From Flavobacteriaceae bacterium (lineage in GTDB: Bacteria; Bacteroidota; Bacteroidia; Flavobacteriales; Flavobacteriaceae): a DNA stretch of 37,186 nucleotides. The position numbers were made by a program, and so were the translations under genes. Of this stretch, positions 17,305-25,878 are shown piece by piece. The notes below the pieces were generated by a model. That model ran no database searches and was not told where the DNA came from. It saw only the letters and a list, made by a program, of their open reading frames with translations. The DNA lies in the NCBI GenBank assembly GCA_002690805.1, contig NZFW01000010.1, forward strand, positions 1-37,186, in the 5' to 3' direction. Positions within the stretch are counted from its first letter, which is position 1. The number at the start of each line of letters is the position of its first letter.

Positions 17305-18072
17305 TTAACATGAAATACATAAATTATCATATGCAAGAAAAACATTATCAGGAAGTTTTTTACTCACATCATCATGTAGGCCCATTAGATTACTAATATG
17401 AATTAAATATGTTTTTTTTGGTTTTAACTCATTTATGAGAATGAGTGCTTCTTCTAGATTTAAATGAGATGGATGAGATTCAACTCTTAAGCAACTTAAA
17501 ATTAATACATCAAGATTTCTAAGTTTTAATTTCGATTTATAATTAATAGTTTTAATATCAGTCATATATGCAATATTTTCAACTCTATATCCTGTCACGG
17601 GTATTTTATCATGCATTGCTTTTATTGGATTAACCCACTTCCCTGATAGCTTAAAACTTTCATTTTCTTTAATAATTATTGAATTAACTGATGGTGCTCC
17701 AGGGTATTTATTTTTGTCATTAATTATGTAGTCAAATCTTTTATTTAGATTTTTATAAACATCAATAGTTGAATATATATTAATTGAACCCTGACGAAAA
17801 AAAAAAGGTCTAATATCATCAAAGCCAGCTGTATGATCAGCATGTGAATGAGTGAAAAGAATTGCATCAAGAGTATCTATGGGATTTCTCAAAATTTGTT
17901 GCCTAAAATCTGGACCGCAATCAATGACATGATTTTTATTATTCCAACTCATTAATAAAGAACATCTTAATCTTTTATCCTTAAAATTACTACTTAAGCA
18001 TACTGGATTTTGACTTCCTATTACAGGTATACCCTGAGAAGTTCCAGTACCTAAAAAAATTAATTGAATCAT
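17305..18072 (-). CDS. MBL-fold metallo-hydrolase, PhnP-like
   Basis: The 255-residue protein has the metallo-beta-lactamase fold: LGTGTSQGIPVIG (7-19), metal motif HSHADH (75-80, THSHADHTAGFDDIRPF), IDCGPDFR (50-57) and MTDIKTI for the bridging aspartate. The start LGTGTSQGIP and the FDDIRPF block are typical of PhnP/RNase Z-related phosphodiesterases that Bacteroidota carry outside any phosphonate operon. The natural substrate is probably a phosphodiester, but it cannot be named. The C-terminal motif reads HISNLMGLH, with an Asn where relatives I recall often have His. The -7 element lies only seven bases before the ATG. Confidence 0.85.
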   Translation of the reverse strand: MIQLIFLGTGTSQGIPVIGSQNPVCLSSNFKDKRLRCSLLMSWNNKNHVIDCGPDFRQQILRNPIDTLDAILFTHSHADHTAGFDDIRPFFFRQGSINIYSTIDVYKNLNKRFDYIINDKNKYPGAPSVNSIIIKENESFKLSGKWVNPIKAMHDKIPVTGYRVENIAYMTDIKTINYKSKLKLRNLDVLILSCLRVESHPSHLNLEEALILINELKPKKTYLIHISNLMGLHDDVSKKLPDNVFLAYDNLCISC

Positions 18073-18079
18073 ATTAAAT

Positions 18080-18111
18080 CAAAGGTAAATATTTGCGTAT
18101 AAATAAAACAA
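18080..18111 (-). promoter_or_regulatory. Bacteroidota-type promoter for the MBL hydrolase
   Basis: On the minus strand TTG (18111-18109) is followed by 21 bases and TACCTTTG (18087-18080), a full match to TTG-N17-23-TAnnTTTG. The predicted start of transcription, around 18072-18075, falls at or within a few bases of the ATG (18072). The mRNA may therefore be leaderless or nearly so. Confidence 0.55.
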
Positions 18112-18143
18112 TCTTTGTAATTTTATGACAAATAATAATACTT

Positions 18144-19607
18144 ATGTCAATTGAATTAAGTGGCGACCGCCCTTTTGAAAATAGACCTTCAATCGAAGCA
18201 AAAGCATTAAGAATTAATCTTAATGAACATATTTACGGCACTTTTGCTGAAATTGGTGCAGGTCAAGAAGTAGCAAGACATTTTTTTAGAGTTGGAGGCG
18301 CATCCGGAACAATTGCAAAAACAATTAGCGCTTATGACAAAAGTTTTAGTGATAACATTTACGGGGAAGAAAATGATGGGAGATATGTTACCGAAACGAG
18401 ACTCAATAAAATGCTTGATCATGAAATAGGCTTATTAGAGGATAGAATTTCAAGAAAAGATCATCCGAACAAACTCTTTTTTACTCTAGCAAATACAGTG
18501 GCTACAATTGATTATGCAAAAAAATTTAAAGGACATGGATGGATGGGAATTAGATTTCAAACTTCTGATAAAGAAAAATATAGTGAAATCAGTCTTCATT
18601 TTAGATTCCATCATCAAGAAGCTAAGTTACAACAAGAGGTTTTAGGCTTGATGGGTGTAAATCTTGTTTATGGTGCTTTTTACAAAAATAACGACCCAAA
18701 AAAACTTTTAAAATATCTTTATGACCACATTGATAATGACGGGATTAATAAAGGTTTCCTTCCTGTTGAAATTGATACTATCAATTTTTCAGGTTCCGTC
18801 TTTAAAAATGTAGATAATAGATTAATCAGCTTAGAATTAGTAAAGTTAGGTATGACTGATGCGGTAATGTTTAATCCAGAAGGTAATAACATTTTGCCAG
18901 CAAGAGTTTTGTACAAAAAAAACATATTAGCGTTGAGAGGAAGTTTTAGGCCTGTTACTAATGTCAATATTGATATGTTTGATAAATCATACAAAGTGTT
19001 TTTAAATGAACCTAATGTAGATGAGGATAAAACAGAAGTAATTTTTGAAATCACTCTATCGAATTTAATGTCTGAAGGAGAAATTGACGAAAAAGATTTT
19101 ATGGACCGAGCGTTGCTTTTATGTTCATTAGGGCACACAGTAATGATATCTAATTTTAAAGAATATTATAAACTAGTTGATTATTTCTCAAATTATACTA
19201 CAAGTCAACTTGCTTTGTCAATGGGAGTTAATAGTTTTGTTGAAATTTTTAATGAAGAATACTACAAAGACCTGAGTGGTGGTATTTTAGAAGCATTTGG
19301 TAAGTTATTTTACAACAATTTAAAAGTATACTTATACCCAAATAGAAATGAAAATGGTGAAATCATAAATAGTAATAATCTTAAACTACATCCCAGAATG
19401 AAAGAATTTTATAAATTCTTTAAATACAATGGAAAAGTCGTTGATATTTTTGATTTTGAGGAGGAGAATTTATCTATTTTTTCAAGGGAAATTTTACAAA
19501 AGATTAAAAATCATGAATCTGGATGGGAAGAAAAACTACCTGAAGGTATTGCTGAAATGATCCTTAAAAATAAAATGTTTGGTTATCTACCCGAATCAGA
19601 CAGATAA
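18144..19607 (+). CDS. Conserved cytosolic protein of unknown function, 487 aa
   Basis: The protein is long, soluble-looking and regular in composition, with no signal peptide and no membrane helix. I recognise the family by its N-terminus, FENRPSIEAKALRINLNEHI then YGTFAEIGAGQEVARHFFR. In databases such proteins are sometimes labelled nicotinate-nucleotide adenylyltransferase or TonB-dependent receptor. Neither label is supported here: there is no H-x-G-H nucleotidyltransferase motif and no barrel or plug. Dense invariant-looking patches include FRVGGASGTIAKTISAYDK, FNPEGNNILPARVLYKK, ALRGSFRPVTNVN and LALSMGVNSFVEIFNEEYY, which suggest an enzyme with an undefined active site. It is monocistronic, divergent from the MBL hydrolase gene and convergent with bcp, one base apart. 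Confidence 0.75.
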   Translation: MSIELSGDRPFENRPSIEAKALRINLNEHIYGTFAEIGAGQEVARHFFRVGGASGTIAKTISAYDKSFSDNIYGEENDGRYVTETRLNKMLDHEIGLLEDRISRKDHPNKLFFTLANTVATIDYAKKFKGHGWMGIRFQTSDKEKYSEISLHFRFHHQEAKLQQEVLGLMGVNLVYGAFYKNNDPKKLLKYLYDHIDNDGINKGFLPVEIDTINFSGSVFKNVDNRLISLELVKLGMTDAVMFNPEGNNILPARVLYKKNILALRGSFRPVTNVNIDMFDKSYKVFLNEPNVDEDKTEVIFEITLSNLMSEGEIDEKDFMDRALLLCSLGHTVMISNFKEYYKLVDYFSNYTTSQLALSMGVNSFVEIFNEEYYKDLSGGILEAFGKLFYNNLKVYLYPNRNENGEIINSNNLKLHPRMKEFYKFFKYNGKVVDIFDFEEENLSIFSREILQKIKNHESGWEEKLPEGIAEMILKNKMFGYLPESDR

Positions 19608-19608
19608 T

Positions 19609-20058
19609 TTATAGTATTTGTGAAGCATGATCTTTAGTGGTTACTTTGTCAATTACTCGTTGAATAATTCCACTTTCATTTATAATAAATGTTATTCTAT
19701 TAATCCCCTCATACTCTTTTCCTCTAAACTTTTTTGGACCCCAAACTCCAAAGATTTTAATTATATTGTGATCTTCATCAGATAATAATGAAAAAGGAAA
19801 ATCAAATTTTTTTGAAAAACTAAGCTGATGTTTAACGCTATCCGCACTTATACCTATAATATTATATCCTGCTTTTTTTAGATCAGAATAGTGATCCCTG
19901 AGATTGCATGCTTGAGCAGTACAGCCAGGAGTATTTGCTCTTGGATAGAAAAAAACAACAAGTTTTTTGCCAATGAAGTCAGAAAAATTAATCATCTTAT
20001 TGTGCTGATCAATCGCAGAAAATTCAGGTACTTTATCACCAACTTTTAATATATTCAT
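19609..20058 (-). CDS. bcp: Thioredoxin-dependent thiol peroxidase (peroxiredoxin Q)
   Basis: The 149-residue peroxiredoxin has the Bcp/PrxQ signature FFYPRANTPGCTAQACNLRD, with peroxidatic Cys46 and resolving Cys51 five residues apart on the same helix, the atypical two-cysteine arrangement. It reduces hydrogen peroxide and organic hydroperoxides in the cytosol at the expense of thioredoxin. The length and the absence of a signal peptide are normal. The gene is divergent from nth with 36 bases between the starts, so both promoters share a very small region; this pairs peroxide removal with repair of oxidised bases. Confidence 0.95.
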   Translation of the reverse strand: MNILKVGDKVPEFSAIDQHNKMINFSDFIGKKLVVFFYPRANTPGCTAQACNLRDHYSDLKKAGYNIIGISADSVKHQLSFSKKFDFPFSLLSDEDHNIIKIFGVWGPKKFRGKEYEGINRITFIINESGIIQRVIDKVTTKDHASQIL

Positions 20059-20094
20059 ATTTTGATTTTATTTAACTAAATAACAAAAAATCAA

Positions 20095-20733
20095 ATGAAC
20101 AAAAAAGAAAAAGTACATTTCGTTATCAAAAAACTTGATGAGCTATATCCAAAAGTTCCAATACCTCTTAATCATTCGGATCCATATACTCTTTTAATTG
20201 CTGTATTATTATCAGCACAAAGTACAGATAAAGGTGTAAATAAAGTAACACCTCTACTTTTTAGTAGGGCCAGTACTCCCTATGAAATGGTATTATTAAG
20301 TATTGAAGAAATTAGATCAATTATCAGACCAGTTGGCTTATCTCCAATGAAATCAAAAGGAATTTATAAATTATCAGAAATCCTTATAAATGATTATAAT
20401 GGTATGGTTCCAGCAAATCTTGAAGCTCTTGAAAAACTTCCTTCAGTTGGTCATAAAACAGCAAGCGTTGTCATGGCACAAGCATTCGGAATTCCTTCAT
20501 TTCCCGTTGATACTCATATACATAGACTAATGTTTAGGTGGGGCTTTTCAAATGGAAAAAATGTGAAGCAGACAGAAAAAGATGCAAAAAGACTTTTTCC
20601 TAAAGAAAAATGGAACAAACTTCATTTACAAATTATTTGGTATGGCAGAGAATATTCACCTGCAAGGGCATGGAATATTGAAAATGATATAATAATGAAA
20701 AAAATTGGACGTAAATCTTTATTAAAATCTTAA
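20095..20733 (+). CDS. nth: Endonuclease III-type DNA glycosylase without Fe-S cluster
   Basis: The 212 residues align with Nth over the helix-hairpin-helix and catalytic parts: LPSVGHKTASVV (115-126) with catalytic Lys121, and FPVDTHIHR (136-144) with catalytic Asp139. It removes oxidised pyrimidines and nicks the abasic site. The C-terminal C-x6-C-x2-C-x5-C cluster of E. coli Nth is replaced by GREYSPARAWNIENDIIMKK, and the whole protein contains no cysteine. The fold is otherwise complete, so I regard it as an active cluster-free Nth, a form I believe is shared by related flavobacteria. The gene is divergent from bcp; its stop region overlaps the end of a small convergent ORF. Confidence 0.92.
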   Translation: MNKKEKVHFVIKKLDELYPKVPIPLNHSDPYTLLIAVLLSAQSTDKGVNKVTPLLFSRASTPYEMVLLSIEEIRSIIRPVGLSPMKSKGIYKLSEILINDYNGMVPANLEALEKLPSVGHKTASVVMAQAFGIPSFPVDTHIHRLMFRWGFSNGKNVKQTEKDAKRLFPKEKWNKLHLQIIWYGREYSPARAWNIENDIIMKKIGRKSLLKS

Positions 20734-20840
20734 TTTTTTTTTAAGTTATTTTTAAAGGATAATGAAAACTCTAAAATTTTCTTTATAACTTTTGGACTGG
20801 GTCCTTGGTTCTCTTTTATTTTCGATGAAAAATTAATCAT
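20730..20840 (-). CDS. Candidate 36-aa protein downstream of the sigma factor
   Basis: The ORF starts with ATG at 20840 and ends with TAA at 20730-20732. The translation begins MINFSSKIKENQGPSPKVIK and ends in an amphipathic basic helix (KILEFSLSFKNNLKKN). It follows the ECF sigma factor gene by 50 bases on the same strand and overlaps the nth stop by four bases. The GPSPKVIKKILEFS segment reminds me of short conserved proteins in flavobacteria, but I cannot name a family. It is too small to be a classical membrane-bound anti-sigma factor. Confidence 0.35.
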   Translation of the reverse strand: MINFSSKIKENQGPSPKVIKKILEFSLSFKNNLKKN

Positions 20841-20890
20841 ATTACTTCATGAGTATATGATATTTAACGCACAATAATGTAATTTATTAT

Positions 20891-21487
20891 TTACTTGATA
20901 AGTGAAATATTATAGCTTTCAACAAGCTTTCTCAAATTTATAATTGCATATCTCATTCTTCCTAGTGCTGTATTTATGCTAACATTTGTTAAGTCAGCAA
21001 TTTCTTTAAAACTCATGTCCTTGTAAAACCTCATAAGTAATACTTCTTTTTGGTCTTCAGGAAGCTCTAAAATCAGCTTTTGAAGATCAGCAATTATTTG
21101 ATCATCAATAAGACTATTTTCAGCATTAAGTGAACCATCAGAAATTAATTTAAAAATATCATAATCTTGATTGTTTTCAAAAATTGGAATTCTATTTTTT
21201 TTTCTGAAATAATCAATTACTAAATTATGAGCAATCCTCATCATCCACGGAAGAAATTTACCTTCTTCATTATAAACTCCTCTTTTTAAAGTTTTAATTA
21301 TCTTAATAAATGTATCTTGAAAAACATCATCAGCAATATCTTTATTTAAAACTTTAGAGTATATAAAATTATATAATCGAGTTTGATGTTTTTTTATTAA
21401 AAACTCTAATGCAGATTCATTACCCTTGATATAGTCACTGATATAATTGGCATCTTGTTGTGATGATAAGATTGTTCCCATAAGCAT
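20891..21487 (-). CDS. ECF-type RNA polymerase sigma factor
   Basis: The 198 residues contain sigma region 2 (about 25-95; DIADDVFQDTFIKII and WMMRIAHNLVIDYFRKK) and region 4 (about 135-190; LPEDQKEVLLMRFYKDMSFK and then EIADLTNVSINTALGRMRYA), whose helix-turn-helix reads the -35 region. It is a group IV sigma-70. The frame offers two close starts, ATG at 21487 and two codons later. No anti-sigma gene with a transmembrane helix is adjacent; only a 36-codon ORF follows. This stand-alone type, with the NTALGRMRYA helix, is common in flavobacteria, and its targets are unknown. The gene is divergent from uvrA. Confidence 0.92.
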   Translation of the reverse strand: MLMGTILSSQQDANYISDYIKGNESALEFLIKKHQTRLYNFIYSKVLNKDIADDVFQDTFIKIIKTLKRGVYNEEGKFLPWMMRIAHNLVIDYFRKKNRIPIFENNQDYDIFKLISDGSLNAENSLIDDQIIADLQKLILELPEDQKEVLLMRFYKDMSFKEIADLTNVSINTALGRMRYAIINLRKLVESYNISLIK

Positions 21488-21630
21488 TACTTATTATAAA
21501 AGTTAGAATTTATATAATTTAAAAGTAATGTTGTGCTATAGGCATTTCATTTAGACAAGTAAATTTACAAAAATTATTCTTCAAAAAAAAAATGGAATAA
21601 AACATTTAGTAAAAACGATCATAAAAATTG

Positions 21631-21638
21631 TAAATTTG
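21631..21638 (+). promoter_or_regulatory. -7 promoter element of uvrA
   Basis: TAAATTTG fits TAnnTTTG exactly and lies 16 bases before the uvrA ATG at 21655, giving a leader of about 10 bases. No good TTG at -33 is visible. The region between the sigma factor gene and uvrA is otherwise AT-rich with long A runs. Confidence 0.45.
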
Positions 21639-21654
21639 AAGCTTTTAATTTTTA

Positions 21655-24432
21655 ATGAATAAACCATCATATCATAATCCAAAGTCTTACATAACCATAA
21701 AGGGCGCTCAATTACATAATTTAAAAAATATTAACGTAGTAATTCCCAGAAACAAAATGACAGTAATAACCGGTCTTTCGGGATCTGGAAAATCATCACT
21801 TGCATTTGACACTTTATATGCTGAAGGACAAAGAAGATATGTTGAAAGTTTATCTTCCTATGCTAGACAATTTATGGGTAGATTAAACAAGCCAAAAGTT
21901 GACAAGATTCTTGGGATTTCACCTGCAATTGCAATTGAACAAAAAGTAAATATCTCTAATCCAAGGTCAACTGTTGGAACTAAAACTGAAATTTACGAAT
22001 ACCTAAAGTTATTATATTCAAGAATTGGTGTTACCTACTCTCCAGTTTCAGGAAAAGTAGTAAAAAAAGATACTGTAAATAATTTAGTTGATTATGTAAG
22101 AAAATTAAATCAAGGAGACAAACTTCTTTTACTTTCACCAATTAACAAAAATGATAGATCATTAAAAGAAAAGATAAACCTTTTATTTCAACAAGGTTAT
22201 GCGAGAATTTATGTTGATAATAAAATTATAAGAATTGATCCTGATAAACCACCTAAATCCTCTTTTAAACTTATTGTTGATCGTGTGATTGTAGATGATA
22301 GTGAAGAGTTTTATCAACGGTTTGCAGATTCTGTTCAAGTTGCCTTTCATGAAGGTAATGGGAGATGCCTTTTGAAGAACTTACAGTCTAATAAAATTAT
22401 AGAGTTTTCTAATAAGTTTGAGCTTGATGGAATGGAGTTCTTGAGTCCAAATATTCATTTATTTAGCTTTAATAACCCTTATGGGGCATGTAAAAAATGT
22501 GCAGGATATGGAGATATAGTTGGGATAAATCCTGAACTTGTAATTCCAGATACTTCAAGATCTATATATGAAGAGGCCATAGTGCCTTGGAGAAGTACAG
22601 GGTTTAAAAAATTTTATTCAAAACTAATTAAATCAGCAGATGATTTTAAATTTCCAATTCATAAACCCTATTATAAATTAGATGATACTGAGAAAGAAAT
22701 ACTTTGGAGTGGAAATAAGTTTTTTACTGGTATAACAGGTTTTTTTAAAAAAATTGAAGCAAAAAATTACAAAATTCAGAATAGAGTTCTTTTGTCAAGA
22801 TATAGAGGAAAAACCAAGTGCAGCGAATGTAAAGGGAGCAGGTTACGAGAAGAAGTTAATTACATAAAAATTGGAGGCAAAAGTCTTCCTGATTTGATTA
22901 ATTTACCAATAAAAGAAATAATTTATTTTTTTAAAAATTTAAAAATCAGTAACACTGATCAAAATATTTCATCAAGAATTTTGACTGAAATCAAAAGCAG
23001 GATAAATATTTTGAATGATTTAGGTCTTGATTACCTTACATTAAATAGGAAATCCAATACATTGTCTGGAGGAGAATCCCAAAGAATTAATATTGCAGTT
23101 TCACTTGGAAGCTCTTTGGTTGGTTCAATGTATATATTAGATGAGCCATCAATAGGTCTTCATTCTCAGGACAATGAACGTTTAATTAAGATATTAAAGC
23201 GACTCAGAGATATTGGCAATACAGTAATTGTCATTGAGCATGATGAAAAAATAATGAGTGCTGCAGATAAAATTATTGATATGGGTCCCGAAGCTGGTTC
23301 GTTTGGTGGTGAAATTGTAGCAACTGGAAATTTCAAAGAAATTATAAAATCCGAAACTTTAACAGGTAAATACTTAAGTGGAGAAATGAAAATTGAAGTT
23401 CCTAAAAAACGAAGAAATACAAAAAAATGGGTAACGATTAAAGGGGCTAGAGAAAATAATCTTAAAAACATAACTGCAAATTTTCAATTAGGAGGGCTTA
23501 CAGTTGTTTCAGGTGTTTCAGGAAGTGGAAAATCAACTCTTGTAAAAGATATTTTATATCCAGCTTTATTAAGAAATTTTGAAATATACTCAATCAAACC
23601 TGGTCAATTTTCTTCATTAGTTGGTGACTATAAGTTACTTAAGAGTGTTGAGTTTATTAATCAGAATCCGATAGGAAGATCTTCCAGATCAAATCCTGTA
23701 ACTTATATCAAAGCTTTTGATGATATTCGTAATATTTTTTCAAATCAAAATCTATCAAAAAATAGAGGCTATAAACCTAAACACTTTTCATTCAATGTAG
23801 ATGGTGGTCGTTGTGAAACTTGCAAAGGCGAGGGAGTTGTCACAATTGAAATGCAGTTTATGGCTGATGTACTTTTAGAATGTGAGTCTTGCAAAGGGAA
23901 AAGATTTAAAGATGAAGTAAGAGAGGTCAAGTACAATAATTTTTCTATTGATCAAATATTAGATTTAACCATTGATGATGCATTAAAACTTTTTAGTTTA
24001 AATGGAGAAAATAAATTAATTAGCAAACTAAAGCCTCTAAGCGATGTTGGATTAGGCTATGTGACTCTTGGCCAATCTTCAACAACCTTATCAGGTGGAG
24101 AAGCACAAAGAATAAAATTAGCCTCTTTCATTGCTAAAGGAGAAACTAAAGATAAAGTTCTTTTTATATTTGATGAACCTACTACTGGCCTTCACTTCCA
24201 TGATATAAAAAAATTATTAATATCATTTAACAGATTATTAGATAACGGCCATACAATTGTAGTTGTCGAACATAATTTAGATCTAATAAAATGTGCCGAT
24301 CACTTAATTGAATTAGGGCCTAAAGCAGGAAAAGAAGGTGGAGAAATAGTTGCTCAAGGTCCACCAGAAAAAATTATTGATTTCAAAAATTCTCCAACTT
24401 CAAAATACTTAAAAATAAAATTATCAACTTAA
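21655..24432 (+). CDS. uvrA: Excinuclease ABC subunit A
   Basis: The 925-residue protein is the damage-recognition ATPase of nucleotide excision repair, which loads UvrB on distorted DNA. Two ABC modules are intact: Walker A GLSGSGKS (40-47) and GVSGSGKS (about 619-626), signatures LSGGESQR (about 470) and LSGGEAQR (about 812). Zinc modules are seen as CKKCAGYGD (about 279) with CSECKGSR (about 389), and CETCKGEG (about 720) with CESCKGKR (about 743). Length is normal (E. coli 940). The end overlaps the convergent flippase gene by nine bases, so no terminator lies between them. There is no uvrB or uvrC in the window. Confidence 0.97.
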   Translation: MNKPSYHNPKSYITIKGAQLHNLKNINVVIPRNKMTVITGLSGSGKSSLAFDTLYAEGQRRYVESLSSYARQFMGRLNKPKVDKILGISPAIAIEQKVNISNPRSTVGTKTEIYEYLKLLYSRIGVTYSPVSGKVVKKDTVNNLVDYVRKLNQGDKLLLLSPINKNDRSLKEKINLLFQQGYARIYVDNKIIRIDPDKPPKSSFKLIVDRVIVDDSEEFYQRFADSVQVAFHEGNGRCLLKNLQSNKIIEFSNKFELDGMEFLSPNIHLFSFNNPYGACKKCAGYGDIVGINPELVIPDTSRSIYEEAIVPWRSTGFKKFYSKLIKSADDFKFPIHKPYYKLDDTEKEILWSGNKFFTGITGFFKKIEAKNYKIQNRVLLSRYRGKTKCSECKGSRLREEVNYIKIGGKSLPDLINLPIKEIIYFFKNLKISNTDQNISSRILTEIKSRINILNDLGLDYLTLNRKSNTLSGGESQRINIAVSLGSSLVGSMYILDEPSIGLHSQDNERLIKILKRLRDIGNTVIVIEHDEKIMSAADKIIDMGPEAGSFGGEIVATGNFKEIIKSETLTGKYLSGEMKIEVPKKRRNTKKWVTIKGARENNLKNITANFQLGGLTVVSGVSGSGKSTLVKDILYPALLRNFEIYSIKPGQFSSLVGDYKLLKSVEFINQNPIGRSSRSNPVTYIKAFDDIRNIFSNQNLSKNRGYKPKHFSFNVDGGRCETCKGEGVVTIEMQFMADVLLECESCKGKRFKDEVREVKYNNFSIDQILDLTIDDALKLFSLNGENKLISKLKPLSDVGLGYVTLGQSSTTLSGGEAQRIKLASFIAKGETKDKVLFIFDEPTTGLHFHDIKKLLISFNRLLDNGHTIVVVEHNLDLIKCADHLIELGPKAGKEGGEIVAQGPPEKIIDFKNSPTSKYLKIKLST

Positions 24433-25878
24433 ATATTTTTTAATTTGTTGATTAATATCCTTCGATAGTCCTAAGAATTGACTTAAAATAGCATACAAGC
24501 AAATTATTAATAATGACCTTAAACCAAGGTTTATAAAGGAAGAATATTCTAAGTTAATTTCTTTAAGAATGAAATAAACTACAATAATCAACAACAAAAT
24601 CTTTAAAGTTTGGAATGAGTATGGATGAATTTTTAAACCATAAGCTATAAGAATTAACTTCATGGTGTTTATAAATATAATAACAAAGAGAGTTGCATAT
24701 GCTGCACCAATCACTCCATATTTTGGAATTAAAATCAAATTTAAACCAACCGCAGTAGTAGCAGATATAACTGAAAACCAAAAAATATAGTGATAATATT
24801 TAGAATTAGTAATTATATTATTTAAACAACCTATGGACATGGAAAACAACTTACCTATCGAAACAACACTAACTACACTAATAGCTGATGCATAAAGGGG
24901 TTGATTGACGAATTTATAAAAATCACCTGTGTTAAGGTTGATTAATAAAAATAAAAAACCTGAAACTAAAAATAAGTTATTACTACTTTTCTTTAAAAGT
25001 CTTATTAAATATTTTTTATCATTAGAATTAATTGCTTTAGACACCAGAGGACTTACTATTTGAAACATTGCTCTTCCAGGTGCTTCGATTACAGCTGCTA
25101 TAAATAAAGCTACACTGTAAAAGGCAACATCATCAGATGTAATTAATGAAGCTATCATAGATTTATCAATATCTAAAATAACACTTGATGCAGCACCTGA
25201 TAAGAAGATTAAAAAACTATAAAAAATGATTTTTAAATAAGACGTAGGGAGTTTAAAAGTTATTTCTGGACTGTAGACAATAAGACTGTATATTATTATA
25301 AAAATAAGCCTTAAATAGTAGCCTATAATTAAAGAATAAATAAAAATTTCAAAATTTATATAATCAAGTGCATATAGGGTTAATAATAAAAAGTTCAAAA
25401 GTCTAGGGTAAAACTCTTTTAAGAAATTTCCAAAAACCGAAACTAATTGTACTCTCAACCAACTATAAAATATTTCAAAATAAGATGTTGAAATAGCAAT
25501 CAAAATAATTACAAACGCATATGTACTCAGAAGTGGTTCTTTAGAAGAAATATTTGAAACCAAAGACGTTGAAAAAAAATACAAATAGAAAAATATTAAA
25601 GAAAGAATTAAAAGTGGAGACCAAATAGAAAAAATCAATAAGCTATCTCTTTCCTTTTTATTATTAAATGAGCTATAATACTTTATAATTGCATGCTGTA
25701 ATCCAAATGAAATAAAAGGCTGAACCAAATTTGAGTATGCTAAAAGAGCTATCACTACTCCTTGAAATCTACTCCCCATGAAATTTGGATACATATAAAG
25801 GGTATTTACTGCCCCTAAAAAAAAAGCTAATCCAATACTAAGTAAATTATAAAAAGTTTGTTTAGCTACAACACCCAT
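24424..25878 (-). CDS. Polysaccharide flippase, Wzx/MATE-like membrane protein
   Basis: The protein has 484 residues and about 12-14 hydrophobic helices. It begins MGVVAKQTFYNLLSIGLAFF, typical of the oligosaccharide flippase (MOP superfamily, PF01943/PF13440) entry helix. The charged DIDKSMIASLITSDDVAFYS segment and the GVIGAAYATLFVIIF helix near the C-terminus also fit Wzx-type proteins. These flip lipid-linked sugars across the inner membrane. Its ATG overlaps the stop of the YfhO gene by one base (TAATG), so the two are translationally coupled. No glycosyltransferase or polymerase cluster is visible, so the exact glycan is unknown. Confidence 0.85.
   Translation of the reverse strand: MGVVAKQTFYNLLSIGLAFFLGAVNTLYMYPNFMGSRFQGVVIALLAYSNLVQPFISFGLQHAIIKYYSSFNNKKERDSLLIFSIWSPLLILSLIFFYLYFFSTSLVSNISSKEPLLSTYAFVIILIAISTSYFEIFYSWLRVQLVSVFGNFLKEFYPRLLNFLLLTLYALDYINFEIFIYSLIIGYYLRLIFIIIYSLIVYSPEITFKLPTSYLKIIFYSFLIFLSGAASSVILDIDKSMIASLITSDDVAFYSVALFIAAVIEAPGRAMFQIVSPLVSKAINSNDKKYLIRLLKKSSNNLFLVSGFLFLLINLNTGDFYKFVNQPLYASAISVVSVVSIGKLFSMSIGCLNNIITNSKYYHYIFWFSVISATTAVGLNLILIPKYGVIGAAYATLFVIIFINTMKLILIAYGLKIHPYSFQTLKILLLIIVVYFILKEINLEYSSFINLGLRSLLIICLYAILSQFLGLSKDINQQIKKYLS

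Noticed and set aside
18719-19138. A 139-codon antisense ORF inside the 487-aa gene, and similar antisense frames in parC, parE, uvrA and mnmE
   Set aside because: These are typical shadow frames opposite real genes, with serine/phenylalanine-rich translations, no start context and no recognisable motif.
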